From Saccoglossus kowalevskii (lineage: Eukaryota > Hemichordata > Enteropneusta > Harrimaniidae): 56,757 bases of DNA. The translations under genes and the position numbers were made by a program. The stretch is taken from positions 107,421-164,177 of the forward strand of contig NW_003140825.1 in assembly GCF_000003605.2 (NCBI RefSeq), in the 5' to 3' direction. A model generated the notes under the pieces. It saw only the letters and a list, made by a program, of their open reading frames with translations, did not search any database and was not told the origin of the DNA. Positions 36,747 to 48,267 of this stretch are shown here, in pieces. Each line of letters begins with the position of its first letter. Positions within the stretch are counted from its first letter, which is position 1.

Positions 36747-38461
36747 TTTTATTATAGATTTACTAAGTAACACAAGTGTCAGTGACCCTACCATGTTGAC
36801 ATGCTGAGGTAGCCTGGAAATCTTCTGTTGCTATTGGACGTCTTGCAGGGAACCTTTGACCTCAGAAAGTTTTTTTACATATCAGACATGCAGCGGGCTA
36901 GTTGTAAGGTGGTTATATTAATTGAGTGCACAAGCTAAGAAATAACTTGTGTTTAGGTTCATCCTATGCGGTGGTTTTAACTGGTGTGCTCTCTCTGCCC
37001 TCTTGTCAAATACTTCTAGTTTTAAGTTACACCTTGTACTACTTGTTGGTGTTCAGTGAAGCAACTAACCAAATGCTGCCTGCGTATTTTAACCATGACT
37101 TTGGCCTCTGTTACTCATTGAATGCTATAAGTTTTGTTCCAACGCTTCACACATTTGTATATTCTGTAAACCATTTAACTTTCGCTGCAAGAAGTTTTTG
37201 GGATTTGATAATTTCATGGAATTTGTGAAGACCAAATTTCATAAAAGACGCTAACATTCCTCCGTATTATAAGACACCAGTGAAGTTGTTACTGTCACCA
37301 AATTTCATGATTTTCACTATTTGCAAAAAAATCTCTTGCAGATTTAAAGCAGTTTGCATTATTTTTTATTTTTAGTCAATACTCATAATTACCTACAGCT
37401 ACAGGTCGTTATCAAAATTGTTGATAAAACTTTTAAAAATGATGCTAGTTTTTTCATTGTTAAATGGTCACAAAAGTTGACTTTGGGCATTCAAAAGGAT
37501 TTGTTAGGAGCATACTGAAAGAGTTAAAACAAGATGAAAGAATTCATAATGGAAGAAAGAAGATAGTTTTCTTGGTATACAATTGGAACTAGAGATAAGA
37601 AAGTACAGAATGGTATTTGAATGTGAAATAATGAAGGCCGGCAATCTTTTTATTCAGTTTAACTTAGGATTAAATTTCATGTCATTACAAGTGTATAATT
37701 AAGTCAAAGTAGAGACTGTCTGCATATGTAATTTCCATGCACTCCTAGTCGCATAAAAGTGTTGTCTCATTCACCTAAAACTTTACTTTACCATAAATGT
37801 GAAAACATTCCCCCCCCCCTCCATACTTTTGTTTTTTTTTGATACTTTAGTTTTATGTCTAAACAGGACATATTTTTATACAACTGTTGTCTTAAAACTT
37901 TAATTTGCAGATTTCTTTAAAATAATGTCACCTTGGAGCCAGCATTTAAAAAAAAAAAAAATTAACCCCTCTATTATACATTTGCAGTCAACCGTGCAGA
38001 CTTTTAAGTTAAAAAATGCGCTGAGAAAGAAAACAGTGATCACTTTACCTATAAATTTATGGTCTCTTTGCTTCCTAAAATGTGAAATCCTACCCACCAG
38101 TGTAAAAACTGAACACCAACAAGCTTTCCGAAGTACCACTGATGCTTTAGATGAAAAAAATAATAATAAATTAATGGCAAATACAAAGCCCTGTGATAAA
38201 TATGTGTTTACTGGGCACCAGTGTTGAAACTGATTTCACTGTATGAATTGTGGCCATTTTGTGTTTGTTGCCTTCCTCTCTTTAATAGCTATTTTATGTA
38301 TTTCTGTCAGTGATTCATAAATACGAGGTGCAGTTATATTTTAATGGTCTTGTATGTGCTATCATCGTAATATCAGCAATAACTCTCACAAATATGACTT
38401 CCATATTGAAACTTGTCAAAAAAATAATGGCTGCCAAATGCCAGTTTCAGCTTATCACTCG

Positions 38462-38475
38462 GTTGTCATAGCAAT
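38462..38475. promoter_or_regulatory. Weak X-box-like site
   Basis: GTTGTCATAGCAAT has the X-box form with two mismatches, one in each half. Confidence 0.15.
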
Positions 38476-41051
38476 ACCATCTAAGACTACATGCATATGG
38501 GAAGCAGCTTGAAACTATGTTTATGAAAACTGGTACTCTCTTTAATCATCGTCTTTATTTGACTAATGAAATGTGACTAAAAAAAGTTGAAAATGAATGT
38601 AATAACCTAATTGTTTCGTCTTGCTCTTAAAATGGTTTGGATAATAATATCAGTTCCTTGTAGCTTTGGCTGCTAAGTTCATAAGACATTCTTGGCACTC
38701 GCCAACTATGTTGGAATACAGTTGACCTCTGACCCAGCTCAGTCTGAGCTCGGCTGCTGAATGAAAGTTTTAAATTGCGATGGATATCATTGGAAGGTAA
38801 CCCAGACGTCATTGTCTAAATCTGAAGCACTTGTAGAATACCAGATACGTTTACAGTGTTAATCCGTTCAGTTATTCGCAATTTAAACCGAACAAATCCT
38901 ATATACACACTCCTATTTCACTTTGAAAACTGTCCCGATTTGTTTTAAAAACATCAACAGTTATCTGTGTTGACAGTAATAACACTAAAACAAATGGAAA
39001 ATTTTCAGACGAAACTGAAATGCATTATACCGTGTATAAATAGTTGAATTATTTTATGTTTACAATGTACTTATTTTTGAAATTGATTTGTTTTATACAC
39101 CAGGAAAAATAACTGAAAAAAAATGAAAGTTGTGTTTGTGATTGAAAGCTTTTGAATAAAACCTGGAGGGAGTTTGGGTCAGAGGAGCTCAATTCAGAGT
39201 GAACATCGTAGGCAATTACCAGTTACAAGCAAATTTTGTATGCTTGAAATGAAAACCCAAGAAACACCTGAAGCAGTTTCCAAACCTCTAGTTCTTTAAT
39301 TCTACCTGTCTTGTGCACAAAGATTGCTTTTTTACAAAGAAATTACATGAGCGAGTTGTCTCAGCGTTTCCTGTTTCAATATTTGCAATGTGAAATGAAG
39401 GAAAGGGACACTTGAGAAGGCAGCTCGTTAATCCTATGTATATTTCAGGAATTTTTGCCTGGAAGGATGAAATTATTATTCTCATCATCATTGGCTTTAA
39501 GGTAGATTGATTTCTTTAACAAAGCCCATCTGTTTATTCGCCAGGATTGTGTGGAAAATATTTTCTAATTTACGCTAGCTAGTTTGCTTTAAGGTGATTT
39601 ACAAAATATTGTGTTTCTAGCGTCTGATACATCATTCCGATACCATGGACTGACAACAAAAGCTTCAAGCTTTTTAAAAATACTTGTTCATGTGATGCTA
39701 CTGCAACAGATTTGCATACACCATGGTTTAGTTACTACAATGAAACCAGACTAAAATGAAATTTGTCCAGTTTACAGAGGTAAACAGTGTCCAGTTTCCA
39801 TTTACAGTTTAGTTTAGACAGGCTTCCTTATTACTGAGTTTTCCATACTACAGAATTCCAGGCTACTAGGTTACACAGGGCTCAGTTTAGATTCACTTTT
39901 AAACATATTTTACTTTTTTTGTTTTTTGGTGGTGATGGTTTCACTCTTCTATACAGTAGAAGAGATAAGCAGGATAATTTAGTTTGATCTGGGTAATATT
40001 ACTCACTATTAACAAAGTTTATACTCGCATCTCACATCAGTTGGGGTGAAAGTATTTCTAAATTGACTTTTCTTCAATGAGAAGAAAGGGACTGTAGATC
40101 TTCTTGTCAGGTAGCCGTGCAAATAGAAACCAAACAAAGTGACAGTTGAGTACTTTTCCCTTTCACTTCACTGGTGACTGGTTGCCAGTAGCGCCTTTAG
40201 ATTTGTTTACTTGTAACTGTAGAAATATTACCCTTTATGATATATGGTATTATTGAGTTGCCTGACCTCAACTTGAGCAAACAAAAAGTGAAAATATTCA
40301 AAGGACCTAGTCATATGTTTGTCTCCACCAGACTTTAGTTTTTCAACTATTCTTGAAGTTTGATCAGGTGGGTGGCGAGGCTTAGATGAATAAATCCCCC
40401 AATGTTATGTGAATTGAAGTTTTTGTTAGGTGTATATTTGTATATGATGACTCTGAGTAAAAGGTGGTACTTTTCTATGAGTTGGAGGAGTCAGATGGGA
40501 GTTTTTCTTCAACAATTGCCCCCAAGTCAGTATCAAGTGTTCTGCCTGTAATACAAGTGCTCACCACTTACAACCAGCATAATATTCAAAAAAAGGAGTC
40601 TACACCCTTAACATGAGGGACATATTTGTTTTTCCATTTTGGCATAAATACTTGTGGTGTCATTTCTATCAATGGAGGGAAGTAGTTTGTTGCAGGCCAG
40701 ACTCGCTTTCATTGAACATGGTGTCAGAGTTGATAAAGGGACATTGTATCATAAACCATAATCAGTAATTTATAATAATGTCGACCTATTTCACCGAGAC
40801 GTGCAAGTGGCTGTACATTATATATTCCAGACTGCATTTTTGTTCTTTCATGTTCTTGAGAGGCCGCCGTCCCGTGTTTAATCAGGGTTGTCGTAACTCA
40901 ACTATGAGGGTTATTTTATGATTTATATGCTGTGCTTCTGATATTGTATGGTTTTTGTCTGGATGCACTGGAATGTGGTTAGGCACAATGAAAGTGATTT
41001 CTTTCAGATGGCATTTAAGCAGTTTTTTTTTTTTTTATACTTTCTCCTAAA

Positions 41052-41065
41052 CTCACCATGGTAAC
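41052..41065. promoter_or_regulatory. X-box-like site
   Basis: CTCACCATGGTAAC has a perfect right half (GGTAAC), an AT spacer and a single mismatch in the left half. Confidence 0.25.
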
Positions 41066-42296
41066 GAGAGTGATGTTGAAAAATAGCTCTCTCATAAACC
41101 TTTCATCTTGCAGTTTGACAGAAAAATGAAAGTGGTTAGACAGTCTAGCCTTGATTAGGCATGCATGTGTAAAGGTAGCCAATGAGAAAAGTAAACTCCA
41201 GATGGATAAAAAGGTCGACGGGAGAACAATGAAGTTAATTTAAGTTTCTATTGTGTCAATAATTTCTCAAAGTGAATGTTTTTCTTTTGGATCATACTTC
41301 TGCACAATGTGGGTTTGTTATGTTTGGGAAGTGTTGTGAAAACTAACTTGCAAACATTTGCTTTGGCATGGTAACACATATATGTGTATACCTATTGTTT
41401 ACTAGTCACAGCAACAAACCTTGTCAATTTTATAATATCTTAAAAGTAGGCAACTTAGTCAACGCTGATATTCATATGCAGAACTTTTTAATGGACTTTT
41501 GGAGTCAGGAATGTTTGAGGGGGTCTTTCATAAAAGGGGCGGTCTCTGTTTTGTGTCACTTTCTTCGCATAAATCTTGTCTACATTCATAAATCTTGTGG
41601 ACTTTTTATTTTAACACAAGGCCATCCATTGAAAACTGCTATTATCTTATTTTTCAATGTGCATGCTCAAGCATTCAGTGTGAGATTAGTTGCATGTTAT
41701 TTTGCCTGAGGCCATTTATTGAAGAAGAGAGGGGGGGGACAGAAGAACTGTCAAAGAGTTCTACAATGAGTCTGCTTGGCTAACTAAGTAAAAAGTAATT
41801 TTCTGGTTGCAAGAATTTATTGCTCCTTATACAGAATATTTAAGAAACATATTTCACTAGTTTAGAGTAGCTCACCTTGCAGGGTAGCACTTATTAAAAC
41901 GAGGGACTAACAATTTGACCTTGTTTTGAGTTTGAAGGACACACGAAAGCAGGCTATTCTATAAATCAACTTTCGTAGCTTTAGCAAAATCCCATTGAAA
42001 GGAGGAGTGCTTACACTTTATATTTTTTAATGTTCATTGGCCTTGAAGAAAGTTATAGTTTTTAGTAGCCGACTACACCTGGATGAAATTATGTTTGGTG
42101 AAAACAAATTTCAACAGGGCAGAGGAGACTTAATGTTGATCTTTGACTGGTATTCATGTAATTTTACGAATAATGTAATCAGCAGTTATGCAAATCCCCT
42201 CAGTAAATTGGCTCCTTTTCAGAACTACTTCTCTGGAACAAAAGATGATGAAAAGGAGTAGTAAAATGATGTATTAAAGTGCATTTAGTTTTTTTC

Positions 42297-42630
42297 NNNN
42301 NNNNNNNNNNNNNNNNNNNNNNNNNNNNNNNNNNNNNNNNNNNNNNNNNNNNNNNNNNNNNNNNNNNNNNNNNNNNNNNNNNNNNNNNNNNNNNNNNNNN
42401 NNNNNNNNNNNNNNNNNNNNNNNNNNNNNNNNNNNNNNNNNNNNNNNNNNNNNNNNNNNNNNNNNNNNNNNNNNNNNNNNNNNNNNNNNNNNNNNNNNNN
42501 NNNNNNNNNNNNNNNNNNNNNNNNNNNNNNNNNNNNNNNNNNNNNNNNNNNNNNNNNNNNNNNNNNNNNNNNNNNNNNNNNNNNNNNNNNNNNNNNNNNN
42601 NNNNNNNNNNNNNNNNNNNNNNNNNNNNNN
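42297..42630. other. Assembly gap (334 N)
   Basis: A run of 334 N bases. Open frames drawn across it have no meaning. Its true length may differ from the number of Ns. Confidence 1.
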
Positions 42631-45164
42631 CTCTCATCATTTAATCCTGTTTCCCACATACTCAAATGTCAAGAAAGAGAAATAAGGATAAATCTACACA
42701 TTAGCTAGTAAAATTAGTTTTTTTCTTATTTCCTCCTTGTATAAAGTTTGTGTAAAACTTGTTTGTATTGAAACTAGAGTAAAAAAAATGAAATCTTTTT
42801 TTTTTTTTGACATCTCTGATGAAATATTATTTTATTTAAATTGATATTAAAGTAAGTACCTGAATATGTACTTCTTTATATATATTGGGATATTTTCACA
42901 ATTCCTTTCTGTGTTTATTTTCAAAAATAAGTTTTTGAGAGAATGAAAAATGTGGTAAACAATGCTCAACGCTTCAGATTGCTAAAATACTTTTAACGGA
43001 AAAAATTTTGTTTGAATCATTTGGTGTATAAATAACTTGATGCATTTTATCTGCCATTAGTTGTTTCATGCCTGTGTTAAAGATGTAATTAAAATGCCAA
43101 TGAATCAAACTCGCCTTTGATGTGTCAAAAATATGCACACATGTTTATGAAGACTGGAAATAGGAGATTTTTGTATTGGAATAACATTATACAGATTTAT
43201 AAAGTTATTCCCATAGGAATGCTCATGGAATTAAATAATATGGTTTTCAATGGAGTCTCATCATTAACGTGGCAAAAGGGCAAAAAGCTTTTTACGTATA
43301 AGAAGATAAACAATAAATTGATCTTGCATAATAGTATAAAGCTGTTGATTTAATTGCAATAATGGAATTGGTAGGAATTACAGGTCTTGTTCGTCATGAA
43401 GGATTGGAATTCCTTCTATTACCTACTTTCTCCTTCCATTACTTACTGTCATGTATAAAAACTGAGTTTGCTATTATCAGTGTAGTGAAATTACATATTT
43501 CTATTATTTGATAACACTAATATTAAATAAACTACATTCTATTTTCTCCATTTAACCCTTTCACTACCATTGCCAATGTGTGTCAACTTCAACGAAATTA
43601 AGTCCTGTTAAAAAAACGGCTGATCTTATTTGGAAATCGTCTGATCTTGTTTAAAAATGTCGTTCAAAATAAGTGATCAATATATGTAGACAATATTACT
43701 CTTTCAAATTGGTTCAACATTAAAGTGTCACAGATGTCACTCTATGTCGTGTACAAAGTGGGTCCCATGAGAATGCACGCTGTGTAACGATTGGTACTTT
43801 AACATTGAATTTAGAGACAAATTTCAAAAATTTTAGTGGGGGCAGTTAGTTGTGCGAGTGTTAGGGCCACTTAACAGTATACCATGTGTTAGATATACCT
43901 ATCATGTTATATATTTTCTAAAAGCTTGTTTCAATAAACAAAATTTTTATGTAGGACTTAAACGTGTTTTAGGATGATGAATCTTATTATGTTAAGGTAG
44001 TTTTGAGCCCAATTCAAATTTTGCACAACTGAGCTTGTTACTGGGAATTTTTGCAATGCATTGTGGGAGAGAACTTCTCATTGTATATAATGGAAACTAT
44101 TATATTGAAAACTTCTTAAAATGTTTTAACAATATTAAGATTCACATGGCTTTTACATCCTGTGGTACAGAGGACAATTTGACGTGAAGAAATAATCTCC
44201 TTTGAAACCAGTGTAAAAAAATGTCAATTTCCAACAATTTTTCATGAAATTTCAGACTTTTTTCTTCGATATCCTGATGGTATGAACACGTAATACTGAA
44301 AGTATCTCCTTGACTCTCTTAGGCCAAATTTCAGAACTAGCAGATCAAGTTCAGCAGGGAACAGAAAAAACAGCAGATAGATATAAAATTTAGCCCTAGT
44401 GCTGATAATTAGAATTAAAAACTCGTCATATTCCACGAACAAGTTATTATAGAGTATATGTATTTGTTGGAGAATCAAAACATGGTCCTGTCTCTCTGAT
44501 CATTCTTTAATTTATCATATATTCAGAAGTCTGTCCGATTCCGCTGGGAAAACAGAGCAACAGTGTGGGGGAAAAAGTCATACCGATATTTCATATAGTA
44601 CGCATCCTGTCAAACATTTTAATTGAAACTTGCCAGAGGCATTCGGTAAATCCTTGCCAAACAATGAGACTAATGAATCCCAGGGAGTTTGGATCGCACC
44701 TGGAGACATGTTTCGGGAAGATACTTTTCTCAAAGGCGTTAATCACAAAACATGACCAGTTCAGATTACAGAGGGGGAAAAAAGAGATTGAAAAACCAGT
44801 GATGTGCATTCAGTTGTAAGGTGACCATCCCCAGTAGCCATAATTTTTATAAAGCTCCATGTCCAGATCTGTATTAGATAGATCAGGAAAGGCCATATAA
44901 TATTGGAAAGTTGCTCATATTTCATTCAAGTCAGCTTAAATTTATACCCCAGAGGTCCAGGCAAATCACAGCCACAGGGTAAAAAATGATAGAAAAAATG
45001 CAAAACACTTGCTTACTGAACCGAAATTAAATTTCAGATGACTGAAGATATGATGAAATGTAATCTCAGAATCTTGCTGCCAAACTAATATGTACACCCT
45101 CTCGTACCTAGCCACCCCCTGCCTGACAGTGGTTTACAACTGGAGGCTATAGTAACTCCAGCTG

Positions 45165-45178
45165 CCTCTAGAGGGCGC
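45165..45178 (+). promoter_or_regulatory. CTCF-like motif
   Basis: CCTCTAGAGGGCGC agrees with the bilaterian CTCF core CCASYAGRKGGCRS at 13 of 14 positions. It sits in an unusually GC-rich patch, about 3 kb before the large exon. Motif match only. Confidence 0.35.
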
Positions 45179-46160
45179 ACATCATATATTGAGCATAGAT
45201 GTGCAATACGTTTTAATACCCAGGCCCCGGTGAGCAATAATCCTTGCTATTATGTTGTGAATTAATCTGTTAAAGTGACACAGGTCTACAAGGGTTATGA
45301 CAGAAAAATAACTATAAAATTCCTAGGTTAATTTCTCAATGATGATGTTAGTAATATATCAAGCCATGTCTGCAAGCAAACGAATTTCAGAAAAGTTTAT
45401 TATCCAGCTATGAAATGTCTCTGTTTAGAATTTCAAATAGGATGGTCTATTGCTTTTTAAATCAAATGTCGTGCCATATTCCAAATGACTTCATTTTAAG
45501 GCAAATTGGTATATAATGAGAACTGAAGGTTACGAACTATGCCATAACATGAAAATATTTGCCAGATATTTAGTTATTGTAATAAAGTTAGCGACTGGAT
45601 GGTCTCTTCTAATGATGCCTCGGAGACATAGTAGAGATTTTCACACAAATTTTATGTCCACCCATGCATGTAATGTCAAACTTCATGTTAACTTGTATTC
45701 CATTGAATTTTACTCTCAATGGGATAGCACAAATAAATGTTATTTCTGACATTGAGGGGATAGCATTTAAGGTTGAGGGAATCTGTTTTTATGGTCATTA
45801 ATATGAAAAAAAAAATATTTGTAATATTTTACTCTGAACACTAAAATTAAATTTAGACAGAACATTTTTCTGCGGATTGAGACCAAGATTTTTACAAATT
45901 CAATAAAGAAAAAAATGCAAAAAGAAATTTTAAAAAAGTCTCCATCATGAAGAATGTTAGGCCATTTGTGAAATGAGATAAAAAAAGACTCGTAAGATAG
46001 ACTTGTGGAAAATGGACTGTATTGATTTTAAGATTATTGATATACAGTCGTGTTGGTCATTACAAAATTAGAGTTGTTAATATTCAAAACGAGTTCTCAA
46101 AACCGGACAGGTGGGACTTTTCTTACTAACAACATTCATAGCTCTGTCATGTTCATCTTG

Positions 46161-46174
46161 GTAACCATGGCAAT
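46161..46174. promoter_or_regulatory. X-box-like site
   Basis: GTAACCATGGCAAT has a perfect left half, an AT spacer and one mismatch in the right half. Confidence 0.25.
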
Positions 46175-48267
46175 ATAGTTGTGCTGATGAGGTAAGGTGT
46201 AATTTGGAGTGTGTCAGAATAAAGAAAACGTTTATCAGTATCAATCTTGTCGGTTTGACAGCACAATCTAAGGAATCATAAATAACCTGTGAAGAAAAAA
46301 AAACAGGACAGTGGCAACAGAGGTGAAAGTCATCTACGACTCAATTTCCAGACATTAAAAATCCCTATTAGTGGTACAAAGTTACTAAATGTAATACCTG
46401 CTTAACTTTGATCAGAATTTCTTTTAAAAATTGACACAGAATGGAAAAGTTGCATGGTCATTTTAAAATAATTTAATAAAGGAATTCATCTATAAGAAAT
46501 AAATTCTTTTTTATTTGTTCAATATTCTCAGTACAAAAGATTGACACTTCAGCCATTTCTCGCACAAATTGCAAGCATTTCCACTTCTGGGTCAATAACT
46601 GCAATTATCACTACCAATCGGGGTACCGGCTCTTTTTAGTAGATGCTATGGAGAAAATTACACTTCATGTTGAAGCTGGCTAATTTGACCTCGTCTAGTA
46701 GACCTATCATTAAGTGAGATTGAAGGAACATTAGGATTTGTTAGTGTGACAGCCCCTGAAGACAGTCTTATCTGATCGTAGTTGTCATTATTTAGCCCAT
46801 GCATAACTTTCAAATCTGGGAAAGTTAAGCTTGGTTTTCATGCAATTTACTTCATTAGTGAGTAGATTTAATATTCCAGTCACATGAAATGTAATAATAT
46901 CACCATCTAGTAAATTTCTTAGACTTGTCGTGTTTGCAGTGTGAGGTGTTCCTGGAAGCATGACCTCTTCAGCATCTTTTACACGTGTCAACAAGCCCCC
47001 TGGCCTCTGTAACACTTTTATTTCTGAAAATTATGGTTAAACCAGAATATTCCCTGTAGTAAATTGGACATGGTCGTTGATTATGACTCGCTATGACTGA
47101 ATAATCCACATGCAGGGAATAAAAACAACTCTGTGGGAGGGAAATAAAAAAAAGCTTCCAATATATTTCTTGTTCAACACAGTATTTTTCAATAAAACCT
47201 GCTATTGTACTCTTTGTAATATTGAAATACTCGCTCTTGCACAGCAACAAAAACTATTATTTAAATCTGTTTCATAAAGCGCTATCCTTGGATGAGCTTA
47301 GAGCATTGAATTTTCTAACAAAGGGAAATTTCTGTTGGTACAATCACTTGGTAGTAGTGTATTCTATTGTCCTGTCTCTTTCTGTGTATGGCTGGAATTC
47401 CATTTGAATTCTTGAGATATGTTTTTAACTGAGATGTGAAAAAACAGAATTTATGCCTTACATTCATTATTTTTATGTAGCAGGATAAATGTTCGAACGA
47501 CAACTAAAAATGACATTTTTTTTTGCTTTGTTAAATGCTGATTTATCAGGTTCCAAAAAATTGATGACACTTAAAAATGAGTCATTCGTAAGACAGTGTG
47601 CTGGTATTTTTGACAATTTTAAAAGACATCATCCATCGTTACTGCTTCAGATGCATAAAACAGTATTTCGGTATGACCGGAAGTATAACCACCTCAACTT
47701 TGCATACAAATTTGACACTGGCATGCATGCAAGGTAGCTTAACAACTAAATAACATGAAATTTGTTTGGTTATTCACTCAACTCGTGGCTTGGTGTATGT
47801 ATTGTGTACATGTATTATATAACTTTCAGCATTGCATTGTGGAATACTTTAATGGGAATCTAGGTGAATAGGTCTTAGATGCAAATGGTACCGAGATCTT
47901 GTTTAGAGCCAAATAGACTTGTTTTTATCTCTAAAATAGTCTGTCTTCATTGTGTTAACTGTTCTGAATTCTATGGTTATACAGATAAGGGAAATGGTGG
48001 ATGTGGTCATGAGAGAACACTTTTTGGGATGTGAAAACACGTCTTGTGGCTCCTCCCACCACCAAATTGAATAACTGTCACTTTCATCAAGATCTGTAGC
48101 CATTTGTGTCTTAAAGTCTATTTAATACCAAAGCATCACTGATATACAAACTTGGAAGTAGAGAATAAACTTCTCAGTGGCCAAAGGTAATTAATAAAAG
48201 AATTGTTAAGATGCATGTTAATATATAGCAAAACAACTTATTCTTTTTTTTTCTGATTATTTTGTAG

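Larger units (their letters stand above)
36747..42296. other. Intron segment, nothing recognised but X-box-like sites
   Basis: AT-rich intronic DNA with homopolymer runs (for example C at about 37811 and A at about 37949). The open frames at 36926-37228, 37925-38227 and 41368-41709 have no recognisable domain. X-box-like motifs at 38462 and 41052 are the only motifs I would note. Confidence 0.5.
42631..48240. other. Intron segment, repeat-like stretches
   Basis: AT-rich intronic DNA up to the exon 2 acceptor. The stretch 43550-44480 reads like an old dispersed repeat (for example aaccctttcactaccat at about 43555 and tgcaatgcattgtgggaga at about 44055), but I found no termini or duplications to prove it. 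A CTCF-like motif (45165) and an X-box-like motif (46161) are listed separately. The small open frames have no recognisable products. Confidence 0.4.
10276..48267 (+). other. sall: sall intron 1, about 38 kb
   Basis: The donor GTGAGT at 10276 and the acceptor tttgtag ending at 48267 both fit the consensus, and phases match (1-1). The intron separates the repression motif from all zinc fingers. It holds candidate microexons at 32.3-35.0 kb, repeats, X-box-like and POU-like motifs and an assembly gap, all listed separately. Long introns in developmental regulators often carry enhancers, which is the likely role of part of this DNA. Confidence 0.9.

Noticed and set aside
36949-36975. 27-nt segment after gtgtttag, open in phase 1
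   Set aside because: Both the acceptor tract and the gtgtgc donor are weak, and it lies outside the cluster.
42200-42665. Open frames across the N run
   Set aside because: They are open only because N bases cannot encode stops.
44040-44075. tgcattgtgggaga, similar to a ZNF143-type site
   Set aside because: Only a partial match, and it lies in repeat-like sequence.
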